DNA of 35,198 nt from Akkermansia muciniphila (GTDB taxonomy: Bacteria; Verrucomicrobiota; Verrucomicrobiia; Opitutales; UBA953). Numbering within the stretch: the first letter of the stretch is position 1; every line of letters starts with the position of its first letter. The stretch covers positions 1 through 35,198 of the forward strand of contig CALQLO010000020.1 in NCBI GenBank assembly GCA_943331445.1, given 5' to 3'. A program made the translations under genes and the position numbers. Positions 7,683-15,960 of the stretch are shown piece after piece. The notes beneath the pieces were generated by a model that did not search any database, had not been told where the DNA came from, and was given only the letters and a program-made list of their open reading frames with translations.

Positions 7683-9790
7683 TGCAGCAACCACGCGGAA
7701 GCGGCCGCCGTGAAGTCATCGCTCGAGCTGAGTTTCGCCGCAGGGAAGAGGGCATTATCCGATTCGCCGGCGACGAGGAGCGGGAGTTGTTCGCTCAGCG
7801 CGAGCAGGCCCGGGACATCGAGGTATTTGGCGCCGCCGGGCAGGAACATCGGGTCGCGGTAATCGAGCAGCTTGGCGAAGCGGAAGCCCCGCGTATCGAC
7901 GGCGGCTTTGGCGACGGCTGAGCCCGAGAGGGCGCGGGCGGCCGCGGCAATGGGTCCGGAGTGATGGCAGCCGACCAACGCCACCGATTTGATGGCAGGC
8001 AGTGAGCGATCAGACGAGGCACCGAGGAAGCTAATCAGCGTCAGGACGTCGTGGGTGCGTTGGGCGAAGAGCGCATGGTTGTAGCCGAAGGTATAGGCTG
8101 GAACTTGACGGGTTTCTTTGACGACCCGGTGTGGCGTGGTTGGGGCGTCCTGCAGGAGCAACTGGGCGGAGATCACCGTCACCCCGCTATCGAGGAGTTT
8201 CTGTACTGCGGGGAGTAGCTTGCGATCGGAGTTGCGGACGGAGCTAAGACCCGCGTCATCGATCCACAAGACCGCTCGCCCGTCGGCGTTACGCGGCAAA
8301 TGGAATTCAATTTGGACTTCTTCGCCGTGTGTCACGTTGGTGACCGTGCCCGCAATGGTCCGATCGTCGCCAGTAGGGTGGGGGGCAGCGGTCCAGGTGG
8401 TCTTGCCCGTGCTGGCGAGCGTGCGGCCGATGATGGCTTCCACGCCAGGCCGGAGGATGTGGTCACGGCCTTCCTTGGAGCCAGCGGCGGCGAGGAGCTG
8501 CTGCTGGGCATCAGATTTCAACCATTTCAGGAGGCCGCGTTCAAAGTTAGGATCACCGGCTTTGGGTGCAGGGTGGGCGGCGTCCCAGACGGTCAGCTGG
8601 TCTTTTTTGAGCGGAGCGTAGTCGCGTTCGACGACAGGCTCGGGCTGGCCTAATTTAAAGTGCTTGTTGAGGACCGCATAGAAGCCCATGCGCGAGACCG
8701 CGTTGTAATTATGGGGGAAATGTTCGCCGCGCTGAAGGGTGACAAAATCTGCTTTGCCGTAGAGTTTGTAGAGGGCCTTCAGGTCAGGGAAGCCCTTCGT
8801 GGCCATTTCCTTCGTCCAGTCATCGGCGCTATTCATTCCTTGAGGTTTAGGGGCGATGAGGGCGGCGATTTCGACATTGCCGGTGCCGACGCGAAGTAAG
8901 GAGGCATTCTCGCAGGAGCAACCGCCTTGCATGGATGTGCTGACCATCACGACGGGGTAGGAGAGGGCCAGACGGTCATCGGTGGCGGCGAGGAGCATCG
9001 TCTGGGTGCCGCCTCCGCTGGAGCCCGTGACGGCCATGCGTTTCGGGTCGACGTCGGGTAGGGTCAGGAGGAAGTCCACGCTCCGGACGGAATTGAGGGT
9101 GTGCAGGCCCATGATGGACTGCAGATTGGCTTCGGCCTGCGGGCTATAGAGGCCCCAGTCTTCCGTGGTATTCATTTCAGGGCGCTGTTTAGCGAACTTA
9201 TGAACAATGGCGGACGAGAACTGAATAGAGTCGGAATCGCTTAGGGCGTCGATTTGCCAGGCGATGCAGCCCATGCGGGCGAGCTGGACGCACATCGACT
9301 GGAAGCGACTGTGGCCGCCGTTCTCGAAGCGTTCTTGGCCGGTAGCGATTTCATCACGGACAAATTTATCGGGTTGGAAGAGGAAGCGGGCGTCGGTCCA
9401 ATGCCCGTGGGGGAAGATGACGGCGGGAACCTTGCCCGTGACATTCTTCGGGCGGTAAAGATTGCCGGTCACATAAAATCCGGGAGCGCTCTCGAAGTAG
9501 ACTTTTTCGATGGTGTAATCGCCCTGATCGATCTTGCCGTGGATGACGGCGTTAAGGGGGCTCTTGGTCGGCATCGGCCAAAGTCCCTGAGAGACGACGA
9601 GCTGGCGCCGGACGAAATCGCGGCGCGGTTCCCATTCCTGAAGAGACTTCGGTGCTGGGAAGGGGAAGTACCCGTTGAGATCCTTGAGGGGCTCGAGGCG
9701 AGGGTCGGCCGCACTCAGTCCAGCCATGGACGCAAGGAGGAGGGCCGCGGTAAGGTACCAGGGTGAGAGGTGCGTGGGGCGGAAGGACAT
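7679..9790 (-). CDS. Secreted tandem alpha/beta-hydrolase (acetylxylan esterase-like)
   Basis: The 703-aa protein starts at 9790, where a signal peptide (about 1-28, ending LSAAD) begins; the frame continues 22 codons upstream but with no signal character. Residues about 80-380 are an alpha/beta-hydrolase with VTGSSGGGTQ (nucleophile Ser258) and GEHFPHNY (355-362) holding a candidate catalytic His. Related planctomycete and verrucomicrobial proteins are annotated acetylxylan esterases. Residues about 480-703 look like a second hydrolase domain whose nucleophile elbow is GCHHSG (607-612), lacking the central Ser, so it is likely inactive. The last 4 nt overlap the Gfo/Idh start (ATGA). An independent terminator separates it from the gene upstream. 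Confidence 0.85.
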   Translation of the reverse strand: MSFRPTHLSPWYLTAALLLASMAGLSAADPRLEPLKDLNGYFPFPAPKSLQEWEPRRDFVRRQLVVSQGLWPMPTKSPLNAVIHGKIDQGDYTIEKVYFESAPGFYVTGNLYRPKNVTGKVPAVIFPHGHWTDARFLFQPDKFVRDEIATGQERFENGGHSRFQSMCVQLARMGCIAWQIDALSDSDSIQFSSAIVHKFAKQRPEMNTTEDWGLYSPQAEANLQSIMGLHTLNSVRSVDFLLTLPDVDPKRMAVTGSSGGGTQTMLLAATDDRLALSYPVVMVSTSMQGGCSCENASLLRVGTGNVEIAALIAPKPQGMNSADDWTKEMATKGFPDLKALYKLYGKADFVTLQRGEHFPHNYNAVSRMGFYAVLNKHFKLGQPEPVVERDYAPLKKDQLTVWDAAHPAPKAGDPNFERGLLKWLKSDAQQQLLAAAGSKEGRDHILRPGVEAIIGRTLASTGKTTWTAAPHPTGDDRTIAGTVTNVTHGEEVQIEFHLPRNADGRAVLWIDDAGLSSVRNSDRKLLPAVQKLLDSGVTVISAQLLLQDAPTTPHRVVKETRQVPAYTFGYNHALFAQRTHDVLTLISFLGASSDRSLPAIKSVALVGCHHSGPIAAAARALSGSAVAKAAVDTRGFRFAKLLDYRDPMFLPGGAKYLDVPGLLALSEQLPLLVAGESDNALFPAAKLSSSDDFTAAASAWLLQ

Positions 9791-9837
9791 GAGCGGGGAG
9801 GGGTGCGGTGAATATGAACAGGATGGAGGCGATGGGA

Positions 9838-9868
9838 AATAAAAAGGCCGACTCAATGAGTCGGCCTT
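9838..9868 (-). terminator. Rho-independent terminator of the 9888-10808 gene
   Basis: An 11-bp perfect stem, AAGGCCGACTC/GAGTCGGCCTT, with a 3-nt loop lies at 9844-9868. Read on the minus strand it is followed by TTTTTATTT. It lies 19 nt after the stop of the helical-repeat protein gene. Confidence 0.9.
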
Positions 9869-9887
9869 GGAAGGGAGCGGCTAGGGC

Positions 9888-10808
9888 TTATTCGCCCTGC
9901 TTGCGGTTACGATTGGTTTCCTGCACGGGAGCATTGCGGCGGGCTTCCATGGCCTTGCGGACTTTGTCGAGGAGAGGGGCGATTTCGGGATCGGCTTTGC
10001 GGGCCAGTTCCTCGGTCAATTCCATGACCTTCTTCTGGGCCGCAGCGGCGGCCTCGCGGGCTTCTTTCAGGGAGGGGTCGGAGTTGGCTTTGCCCATCGC
10101 TTCACGGACTCGGCGTTGTTCATCCGGGGAGAGGATGGCCAGCGGGTCTTGGCGTTGAGGACTTTTGGAGTTTTTACCGACTTCGTGGTTATTATTTTCG
10201 GGCGTCGGCTGGTTGGGATTTTTTACGACGCGATTACCACCGAAGGGGTTTTCGTTGCTGCCGACACGCTGAGAGGCGTCGGGGTTGCGGGGTTTGTTAT
10301 CTTCGCGGTGATTGTTCTCCGGGTTCTGATTGTTCTGCAGAACGCGCTTGGGCTCGTGGTTGGACTGAGGGCCATTTCCCGGCGTCGGCTGATTGGGCTG
10401 CCGGTTCTGGCGGGCTTCCATGGCCTTGCGGATTTTTTCGAGAATTGGGGCGACGGAAGGATCGGCGCGGCGGGCGGCGTCGTCGCTGATCTCGTGGGCT
10501 TTCTTCTGCGCCTCCATGGCAATCTGCTGGGCCTTCGCCGCGTGCTCATGGGCTTCGCGAACGGCGGGATCCTGCTGGGCCTTTTGCATCGCCTCGTGGA
10601 GGCGCTGTTGTTCTTCAGGGGAGAGCTGGACCATCGGGCCCGCGTTGCGGTTTCCGCGCTGGGCGTCGTTGTTGGGTTGGATATTGGGTTGGCGGGGGCC
10701 TTCGACTGGCGGGCGCGCCTGGTCGGGATTGGAATTTGGACGGGGTCCGTCTTGGGCGGCTAAAACGCCGGAGGTGAGGGCAAGCAGGAGCAGGGGTAGG
10801 GGCTTCAT
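9888..10808 (-). CDS. Secreted protein with two copies of a helical domain joined by Asn/Pro-rich linkers
   Basis: The 306-aa protein starts at the ATG at 10808, where a signal peptide (1-18, ending LAAQ) begins. Two homologous helical segments, about residues 62-134 and 226-292, each run LSPxEQxRxxEAM...DPxxxEA...AxxAQKK...KADPxxAPxLxKxRKAMEAR. The linkers (about 20-60 and 135-222) are rich in Asn, Pro, Gln and Arg and are probably disordered. The duplicated helices could dimerise or form a coiled bundle. No known family is recognised, and no enzymatic motif is visible. ACTAAT sits 6 nt before the ATG on the minus strand as a possible -10, but no matching -35 was found. A strong terminator follows. 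Confidence 0.78.
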   Translation of the reverse strand: MKPLPLLLLALTSGVLAAQDGPRPNSNPDQARPPVEGPRQPNIQPNNDAQRGNRNAGPMVQLSPEEQQRLHEAMQKAQQDPAVREAHEHAAKAQQIAMEAQKKAHEISDDAARRADPSVAPILEKIRKAMEARQNRQPNQPTPGNGPQSNHEPKRVLQNNQNPENNHREDNKPRNPDASQRVGSNENPFGGNRVVKNPNQPTPENNNHEVGKNSKSPQRQDPLAILSPDEQRRVREAMGKANSDPSLKEAREAAAAAQKKVMELTEELARKADPEIAPLLDKVRKAMEARRNAPVQETNRNRKQGE

Positions 10809-10879
10809 GGGGTAATTAGTAAGCGTCTGGCGAGGGATGGGGAGTCTAATTATTAATATAGGAGAGCGGTGGTTAGGGC

Positions 10880-10909
10880 TTGGCAACCTGGGGGTAAAGG
10901 CGGTGTCTT
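10880..10909 (+). promoter_or_regulatory. Predicted leaderless promoter of the 10916 gene
   Basis: TTGGCA (10880-10885), an 18-nt spacer, TGTCTT (10904-10909), then 6 nt to the ATG. The -10 match is weak. The sequence GGTTAGGGCTTGGC covering the -35 recurs at the promoter of the 15996 gene. Confidence 0.4.
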
Positions 10910-10915
10910 AAGGGC

Positions 10916-12355
10916 ATGCTACCCCGCATTACCCCCATCCTGTTGCTCTGTTCCGCCCTCGCCTCCGCTGGCGAACTTAAGCTCGTCTCCGTTTTCTCCG
11001 ACCATGCTGTCCTGCAGGCCGGTGACGCCGCCGTCTTCGGCAAGGCTCACCCTGGTTCCAAGGTCGACGTCGCCCTAGGTTCGGCCCGTGCTTCGGCCGT
11101 GGCCGGAGCGGATGGCAAATGGAAGCTGGCACTCGCTGGCCTGAAGCCGAGCGACGAAGGCAAGGACCTCGTCGTCAGTTCCGGCGAAGAAGTCTTCACC
11201 GCCCACGACGTCATCGTCGGTGAAGTCTGGATCGGTTCCGGTCAGTCCAATATGGATATGACCGTTGGCGGATGTCTGCCGGCGGTCTCGGCCGAAGCCA
11301 AGTCTCGCTCGCGCGATAACGGCCTGCGCCTTTTCTATGTTCCGCATACGCCCAAAGCTGCGCCCATGGAGGATATGCCGGGCACCTGGAAGATTGTCGC
11401 GCCCGAGAATGTCGCGAGTTTTTCGGCCGCCGCTTATTTCTTCGGTCGCGAAGTTCGTGCGAATATCAAGCAGCCCGTCGGCCTGATTCATTCTTCTATC
11501 GGCGGTACCCGGGCCGAGGCCTGGGGTCCGAAGGGGATGTACGATGAGGTCCCTGAGGCCAAAGGCTGGGAAGAGAAAGAAGCCGCTGGGGTGGCCGCTA
11601 AGGCCGCAGCGTTTGCCAAGGGAGACAAGCGCCAGAATCCCGTCTGGGCCAACGGTCCGCACATGAATTGGAACGGCATGATTGCCCCAATGGTCGGCTA
11701 CTCCGTCCGTGGTGCGCTCTGGTATCAGGGCGAATCCAATGCCGGCCAGCCGGAAGCTTACAAGTGGGTGCTCGGAGCCATGATCAAGTCTTGGCACAAA
11801 GCCTGGGGTAAGGAATTCCCGTTCATCATCGTCCAGTTGCCTCGTTTTATGATGCGCAAGCCTGACCTCGCGGTCGAAGATGCTGGCTGGCCGAAGATTC
11901 GCGAATCCATGGAGTGGATCGCCGACAATGTTCCTGGTGCCATGATGTCGGTGAACATCGACCTTGGTGATCAGAAGAATATTCACCCGACGGATAAGCT
12001 TCCGGTCGGCGAGCGCCTCGCCGCTGTCGCTTTGCAGCGGGTTTATAAGACCCGGACTGATGGCGAAGCTCCGCGCGTCGTGAAAGCGGAGCGCCAAGGT
12101 GATGCCTGGGTGCTGACTTATGACCGTGCCGTGACGCTTAAGAACGACGGCAAGGGCTTCGGTCTCCTCGGTGCGGACGGCAAGACTTGGGCGTTCGCCG
12201 CGGCTAAAGCTGATGGCGTGAAGGTCACGATCTCGGCCGATGGCGTCAAGGAGCCCAAGGAAGTCCGTTATGCCTGGGCGAATTTCCCTGAAGTCAGCGT
12301 GTTCTCGGCTGGCCAGGACGGTTTGCCCGCCGGACCCTATCGTTCCAGCAAGTAA
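10916..12355 (+). CDS. Secreted sialate O-acetylesterase
   Basis: The 479-aa protein has a signal peptide (1-18, ending LASAG). A beta-rich N-terminal part (about 20-100) precedes the SASA/SGNH catalytic domain: WIGSGQSNMDM (nucleophile Ser111), SIGGTRAEAW (194-203, oxyanion Gly block), LWYQGESN (268-275, block III), and IDLGDQKNIHP with Asp349 and His357. The C-terminal part (about 380-479) is a small beta domain of the kind found in full-length members. The expected length of about 480-650 aa fits. The enzyme removes O-acetyl groups from sialic acids or, in environmental bacteria, from other acetylated polysaccharides; the substrate is not decided by sequence. Confidence 0.92.
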   Translation: MLPRITPILLLCSALASAGELKLVSVFSDHAVLQAGDAAVFGKAHPGSKVDVALGSARASAVAGADGKWKLALAGLKPSDEGKDLVVSSGEEVFTAHDVIVGEVWIGSGQSNMDMTVGGCLPAVSAEAKSRSRDNGLRLFYVPHTPKAAPMEDMPGTWKIVAPENVASFSAAAYFFGREVRANIKQPVGLIHSSIGGTRAEAWGPKGMYDEVPEAKGWEEKEAAGVAAKAAAFAKGDKRQNPVWANGPHMNWNGMIAPMVGYSVRGALWYQGESNAGQPEAYKWVLGAMIKSWHKAWGKEFPFIIVQLPRFMMRKPDLAVEDAGWPKIRESMEWIADNVPGAMMSVNIDLGDQKNIHPTDKLPVGERLAAVALQRVYKTRTDGEAPRVVKAERQGDAWVLTYDRAVTLKNDGKGFGLLGADGKTWAFAAAKADGVKVTISADGVKEPKEVRYAWANFPEVSVFSAGQDGLPAGPYRSSK

Positions 12356-12383
12356 GCTGGTCATAAGAGTCTAAGATCTGACG

Positions 12384-12423
12384 CAATCCCGACCCTTTCG
12401 ATTTTTCGGAAGGGTCGGGATTG
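12384..12423. repeat. Long inverted repeat between two esterase genes
   Basis: CAATCCCGACCCTT (12384-12397) pairs perfectly with AAGGGTCGGGATTG (12410-12423) around a 12-nt T-rich loop. There is no T-tract after either arm, so it is not a standard terminator. The right arm ends inside the TTGACG box at 12421-12426 that serves as a -35 candidate for the next gene. It may both end the upstream transcript and control the downstream one. Confidence 0.75.
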
Positions 12424-12448
12424 ACGCGTCTGGGGGAGGCAGAAGGAT
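12421..12448 (+). promoter_or_regulatory. Predicted leaderless promoter of the 12455 gene
   Basis: TTGACG (12421-12426), a 16-nt spacer, AAGGAT (12443-12448), then 6 nt to the ATG. The -10 is poor. AGAAGGA in the same place could instead be a Shine-Dalgarno sequence if the transcript starts further upstream. Confidence 0.3.
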
Positions 12449-12454
12449 GCGGGA

Positions 12455-13309
12455 ATGCGATTCACCCCAATCCTGCTCGCCTGTCTTGCCTTGCTGGCCC
12501 CTGCCTTTGCGGCGGAAGAAGCGGCGCCGCCCGCTGGCCTGAAGATGCTGAGTGCTGGGCATAGCTTCCACGTGTGGATGCCGCCCCTCGTTGCCGAGAT
12601 GGCCAAGGCGGCGGGCATCAATGGGCACGAGCAGTTGGCGATTTCCTCGATTGGTGGCTCCAAGGCGATTCAGCACTGGGATCTTCCGGCCGACAAGAAC
12701 AAGGCCAAGCCCATCCTCACCGCGGGTTCGGCGGATCTGTTCACCATGGCGATGACCATGTTGCCGGATCAGGGTATTGAGAATTTCGTGAAGCTCGGCC
12801 TCGAGCATAATCCCAAGATTCGTTTCACGCTGCAGCAGAACTGGGTGCCGTTTGAAGACCCCGAAGTCTGGCTCATGCGGGTGAAGCCGCAGGTCATCGA
12901 GCGCGACTCCAAGACCGTCGCGCAGTTGCGTGAGAAACATGACCCCTACTTCAAGATGGTGGATGATCTCGTCATTGGCCTGAACAAGCAGATTGTGGCC
13001 GCTAAGATTGCCGTCGTGCCTTGTGGCGAAGCCGTCATCGCCCTGCGCGAGAAGGTGATCAAGGGTGAGGCGCCTGGCATCACCAAGCAGAGCGCCCTTT
13101 TTACGGACCCCTTGGGTCATCCGGCGGCGCATATCCGCGTGCTCGCGGCATACTGTCATTTCGCCGTCATCTATAAGCGCAGTCCCGTTGGTTTGGCGGT
13201 GCCGGGTCAGTTAGCTAAGCTTCCCGAAGCGGAGAAACTGAATCGACTCCTGCAGGAAATCGCCTGGAAGGTCGTGACCGAGCATCCGTTGAGCGGCGTC
13301 AGTAAGTAG
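12455..13309 (+). CDS. Secreted SGNH-like hydrolase
   Basis: The 284-aa protein has a signal peptide (1-20, ending AFAAE). It looks like a divergent SGNH hydrolase: LSAGHSFH (32-39) replaces the usual GNS or GDS block with nucleophile candidate Ser37, SSIGGSK (64-70) gives a Gly block, and FTDPLGHP supplies Asp218 and His222 as a D-x-x-x-H pair. The spacing differs slightly from the D-x-x-H of the neighbour at 5801, but the order of motifs is the same. Probably an exported carbohydrate esterase; activity is inferred only. It sits between a sialate O-acetylesterase and a convergent alpha/beta-hydrolase. Confidence 0.75.
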   Translation: MRFTPILLACLALLAPAFAAEEAAPPAGLKMLSAGHSFHVWMPPLVAEMAKAAGINGHEQLAISSIGGSKAIQHWDLPADKNKAKPILTAGSADLFTMAMTMLPDQGIENFVKLGLEHNPKIRFTLQQNWVPFEDPEVWLMRVKPQVIERDSKTVAQLREKHDPYFKMVDDLVIGLNKQIVAAKIAVVPCGEAVIALREKVIKGEAPGITKQSALFTDPLGHPAAHIRVLAAYCHFAVIYKRSPVGLAVPGQLAKLPEAEKLNRLLQEIAWKVVTEHPLSGVSK

Positions 13310-13329
13310 CTTCCCGCGGCGGGCTCAGT

Positions 13330-14259
13330 TCAGCGTGCCAGTAGGCGCTTCTTAATGAAATCCCAGATGTCATCGTAGCCATCGGTCGGGTGGTCGGGGT
13401 ATTTCACGAAGCAGGTAGTCCCGGCGGCTTGGGCGAGTTTCTGGAAGCCGAGCGACCAGGCGGGCGAGTGTACTTTGTAGTCCGGCTCGGTAACTTTTTC
13501 AGGCTGGGTCAGGCCCCAGTTGTTTTCGAAATAGATGGGAGCGGATTCGGCGCGGAGGAGTTTGTCGGGGGACCAGCGATTGATGATGGGCAGGAGTTCC
13601 TCGCGTCGCTTCAGCGATTCCGTGAAGGCGTAGCCTAGGGCGGGTGCGCCCCATTGGACGCCGGGGACCCATTCCTGCATTTGTTTGGGGTCGATGGTAG
13701 GTTGGCTGCGATAGGCGGCGACGCAGGTGACCTTGGAGGATTGCCGTTCGACGGGGTCGGTGGCGGCGGGATTGGCGCGATCAGGGGAACAGCCCACATA
13801 GAGGGCAGGCAGGGCGCCTTGGGAGCCGCCGCCGACGGCGATGTGTCCTGGGTCGAGGTTCCATTCCTTGGCATGGGCGCGGATGTATTGCACCGAGCGG
13901 CAGGCATCGTTCATCAGGTAAGCCACCGGCTCCTTTTGCTTGTCATCCATGCCATCCGTAAGGGTGCGGGTGCCCACGGCCACCAGGGCGATGCCCGCGT
14001 TCAGGAAGCGGTTAGGATCGGGGACGCTGCGGGCTGGCTTCCAGATGCCGCCATACCAGACCAAGACCGGGAAAGGGCCGGTACCTTTGGTGGGGACGTA
14101 GACATCGAGCCTTTGATTGGCGTGAGGGCCATAGGCGACGTCGACGATGCTCGGGGCGGGCTTGGCCGGCGGTTTGGCTGAAACGGCCTTTACAGCGGGC
14201 TCCGGGGCTCCGTTGAGGCTAAGAACAAGCAGGCTGGAGAGAATGAGGCGATGTATCAT
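13330..14259 (-). CDS. Secreted alpha/beta-hydrolase (BD-FAE/carboxylesterase-like)
   Basis: The 309-aa protein has a signal peptide (about 1-18), then a Pro/Ala/Lys spacer. The alpha/beta-hydrolase core contains the oxyanion stretch VLVWYGGIW (65-73), an altered form of the HGGG motif, and the nucleophile elbow VGGGSQGAL (142-150) with Ser146. Candidate His residues occur in YKVHSPAW (His264) and YPDHPTDGY (His290). The fold matches bacterial feruloyl-esterase-like or carboxylesterase proteins. It is probably an exported esterase working with neighbouring acetylesterases on plant or algal polysaccharide side groups; the substrate is inferred. It is transcribed divergently from the glutamine-amidotransferase-like gene. 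Confidence 0.82.
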   Translation of the reverse strand: MIHRLILSSLLVLSLNGAPEPAVKAVSAKPPAKPAPSIVDVAYGPHANQRLDVYVPTKGTGPFPVLVWYGGIWKPARSVPDPNRFLNAGIALVAVGTRTLTDGMDDKQKEPVAYLMNDACRSVQYIRAHAKEWNLDPGHIAVGGGSQGALPALYVGCSPDRANPAATDPVERQSSKVTCVAAYRSQPTIDPKQMQEWVPGVQWGAPALGYAFTESLKRREELLPIINRWSPDKLLRAESAPIYFENNWGLTQPEKVTEPDYKVHSPAWSLGFQKLAQAAGTTCFVKYPDHPTDGYDDIWDFIKKRLLAR

Positions 14260-14322
14260 GAGGTCTAAGGCGGTGACCCATTATGAGCAAAATTGTGCCC
14301 GAGGATAGCCTGATATTGTCAG

Positions 14323-14341
14323 CCAACTTTCCGAAGGTTGG
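14323..14341 (+). promoter_or_regulatory. Hairpin directly before the amidotransferase start
   Basis: CCAACTTT (14323-14330), loop CCG, AAGGTTGG (14334-14341) form an 8-bp stem with one T-G wobble ending at the ATG at 14342. If transcribed, it would occlude that start and favour the ATG at 14351. It could equally be an operator; this is an inference. Confidence 0.3.
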
Positions 14342-15076
14342 ATGGAGTCCATGCCGCGCGCTGTTTGTATTACGAATATCGCCCATGAGGGGCCAGGGAT
14401 GATTGGAGAGCTTCTGCGCATGGCGGGTTATCAGGTGGAAGTCGTCGAAGCCTTTCGTGGAGAGCCTTTACCTGACACCCTGGGGGATCGGGATGTCCTT
14501 GTCGTCATGGGTGGCCCGATGGGCGTGGCAGATATCGGTAAACCAGAGTTTCCTTGGCTAGCGCCGGTCGTCGAACTCTTGCGTCAGCGTATCCTCCTCG
14601 ACTGGCCGAACATCGGGATCTGTCTGGGTATGCAGTTGATTGCGCATGCCGCCGGCGCCCGGGTGGAGCCGATGCGAGATGCGGAAGGTCGGCGACAGCG
14701 CGAGGTCGGCTGGGGCGCGTTGCGCATGGTGGGCACCGATGCCATCACTGCCGGGCTGCCAGCCGAAATGGAAGTCTTGCATTGGCATGGTGACGCCTGT
14801 GCGTTGCCGAAAGGGGCTGCGTTGCTGGCCGCAACCTCGGTCTGCGCGGTGCAAATGTTTCGGATGGGTAAAACGGTCGGCATGCAATTCCATCCGGAAA
14901 TCAATGGCGCAACCGCTTGTATCTGGGCGGCGGAGGACGCCGAGTTTGTCCAGGCGGCCAATGGGCCGGAGGGCGTGTTCGCTTTGCAGATGGCCTCGCC
15001 GGCCGCCGGAGCGCGCACCGAGGCGTTACGTCGGCGGATGCTCACGCAGATTGTGCGGGTGGTCACGGCGGCCTGA
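14342..15076 (+). CDS. Class I glutamine amidotransferase-like protein (GMP synthase GATase family)
   Basis: The protein is 244 aa from 14342; a start at 14351 (MPRAVC, 241 aa) is equally possible and avoids the hairpin. The GATase-1 triad is intact: Cys94 in GICLGMQ, His184 and Glu186 in MQFHPE. VMGGPMG (55-61) is the oxyanion loop. It resembles free-standing GMP-synthase-like amidotransferase domains, which hydrolyse glutamine or gamma-glutamyl compounds; no synthetase domain is attached, and no purine gene is adjacent. The natural acceptor is therefore unknown. It is cytoplasmic, with no signal peptide. Confidence 0.87.
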   Translation: MESMPRAVCITNIAHEGPGMIGELLRMAGYQVEVVEAFRGEPLPDTLGDRDVLVVMGGPMGVADIGKPEFPWLAPVVELLRQRILLDWPNIGICLGMQLIAHAAGARVEPMRDAEGRRQREVGWGALRMVGTDAITAGLPAEMEVLHWHGDACALPKGAALLAATSVCAVQMFRMGKTVGMQFHPEINGATACIWAAEDAEFVQAANGPEGVFALQMASPAAGARTEALRRRMLTQIVRVVTAA

Positions 15077-15123
15077 CTGACGGCTTGCAGACCGGCGGGT
15101 GAGCCTGAGGATGGGGAGACCCC

Positions 15124-15945
15124 ATGAAAGCGCGTAATCTCTGGTCTCTGCTTTTAACGATGTTGGCCCTCTCGGCGGCAGAGCCGTCTAAAGTTGAGCC
15201 CACGAACGCCAAGGAAGCCGCGGCCAAGAAAGCCGCGCAAGAGGCTGTCGTGGAAGAAAAATATCAGGCCTTGGTGGCGACCCTGCCAGCAGACCAGCAG
15301 GCGTGGGAGAAGGTCTTACAGGCCAATCTCGGCAACGGCTTCTACTTACCGATTCATAAGCGCGAGAAGATTGCCGGCCATTCCACCGCTTGGGATTTCG
15401 TGTCGGACGACCCCAAGTTGCCCCGCGTGTTGCTCATCGGGGATTCCGTTTCACGTGGTTATACGCAGGCCGTGCGCAAGTATCTGGCCGGGAAAGCTAA
15501 CGTCCATCGCGCCCCTGCCAACTGCGGGCCGACGGCCAGTGGCCTCAAGAATCTCGAGGCGTGGATGGGGGAGGGGAAGTGGGACCTCATCCATTTTAAT
15601 TTCGGCATCCATGATCGGGCCACGCCCGCAGCAGATTACGTCAAGCGGCTCGAAGAGATTACCATTCGACTCAAGAAGACTGGCGCGAAAGTCGTTTGGG
15701 CGAGCACTACGCCGATTCCAGATAATGCGGCACAGAAGCAGACCGCGGCGTCCGTGGTGGAGAAGAATGCCTTAGCCGCGGAAGTCATGCAGCGACAGGG
15801 GGTGTCGACCGATGACCTGTTTGCCGCGATCACACCCCACCTCGCCAAACTGCAGAATCCGAATGATGTGCATTTCAATGGTGAGGGGTATGATTTTCTG
15901 GGTCGAAAAGTGGCGGATAATATCGAAGAACGCCTGCGGAAGTGA
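15124..15945 (+). CDS. Secreted SGNH/GDSL hydrolase
   Basis: The 273-aa protein has a signal peptide (1-19, ending LSAAE), followed by an Ala/Lys/Glu-rich helical stretch (25-50). The SGNH blocks are LLIGDSVSRGY (103-113, Ser108), the Asn/Gly block in NCGPTASG (133-140), NFGIHD (159-164, an N-x-G-x-H-D form of block III) and NDVHFN (247-252) with Asp248 and His250. It is likely a carbohydrate esterase or lysophospholipase-like enzyme outside the cytoplasm. TTGCAG at 15084 is a possible -35, and GGGGAG lies just before the ATG as a Shine-Dalgarno-like site, unlike most neighbours. Confidence 0.87.
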   Translation: MKARNLWSLLLTMLALSAAEPSKVEPTNAKEAAAKKAAQEAVVEEKYQALVATLPADQQAWEKVLQANLGNGFYLPIHKREKIAGHSTAWDFVSDDPKLPRVLLIGDSVSRGYTQAVRKYLAGKANVHRAPANCGPTASGLKNLEAWMGEGKWDLIHFNFGIHDRATPAADYVKRLEEITIRLKKTGAKVVWASTTPIPDNAAQKQTAASVVEKNALAAEVMQRQGVSTDDLFAAITPHLAKLQNPNDVHFNGEGYDFLGRKVADNIEERLRK

Positions 15946-15960
15946 ACGCGGGGTTAGGGC

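Noticed and set aside
11075-12364. 429-aa open frame opposite the sialate O-acetylesterase
   Set aside because: The plus-strand gene has an intact signal peptide and catalytic motifs; the antisense frame is low in recognisable structure.
12371-13159. 262-aa minus-strand frame opposite the SGNH-like gene
   Set aside because: It lies antisense to a gene with a signal peptide and catalytic motifs, and extends into the intergenic hairpin.
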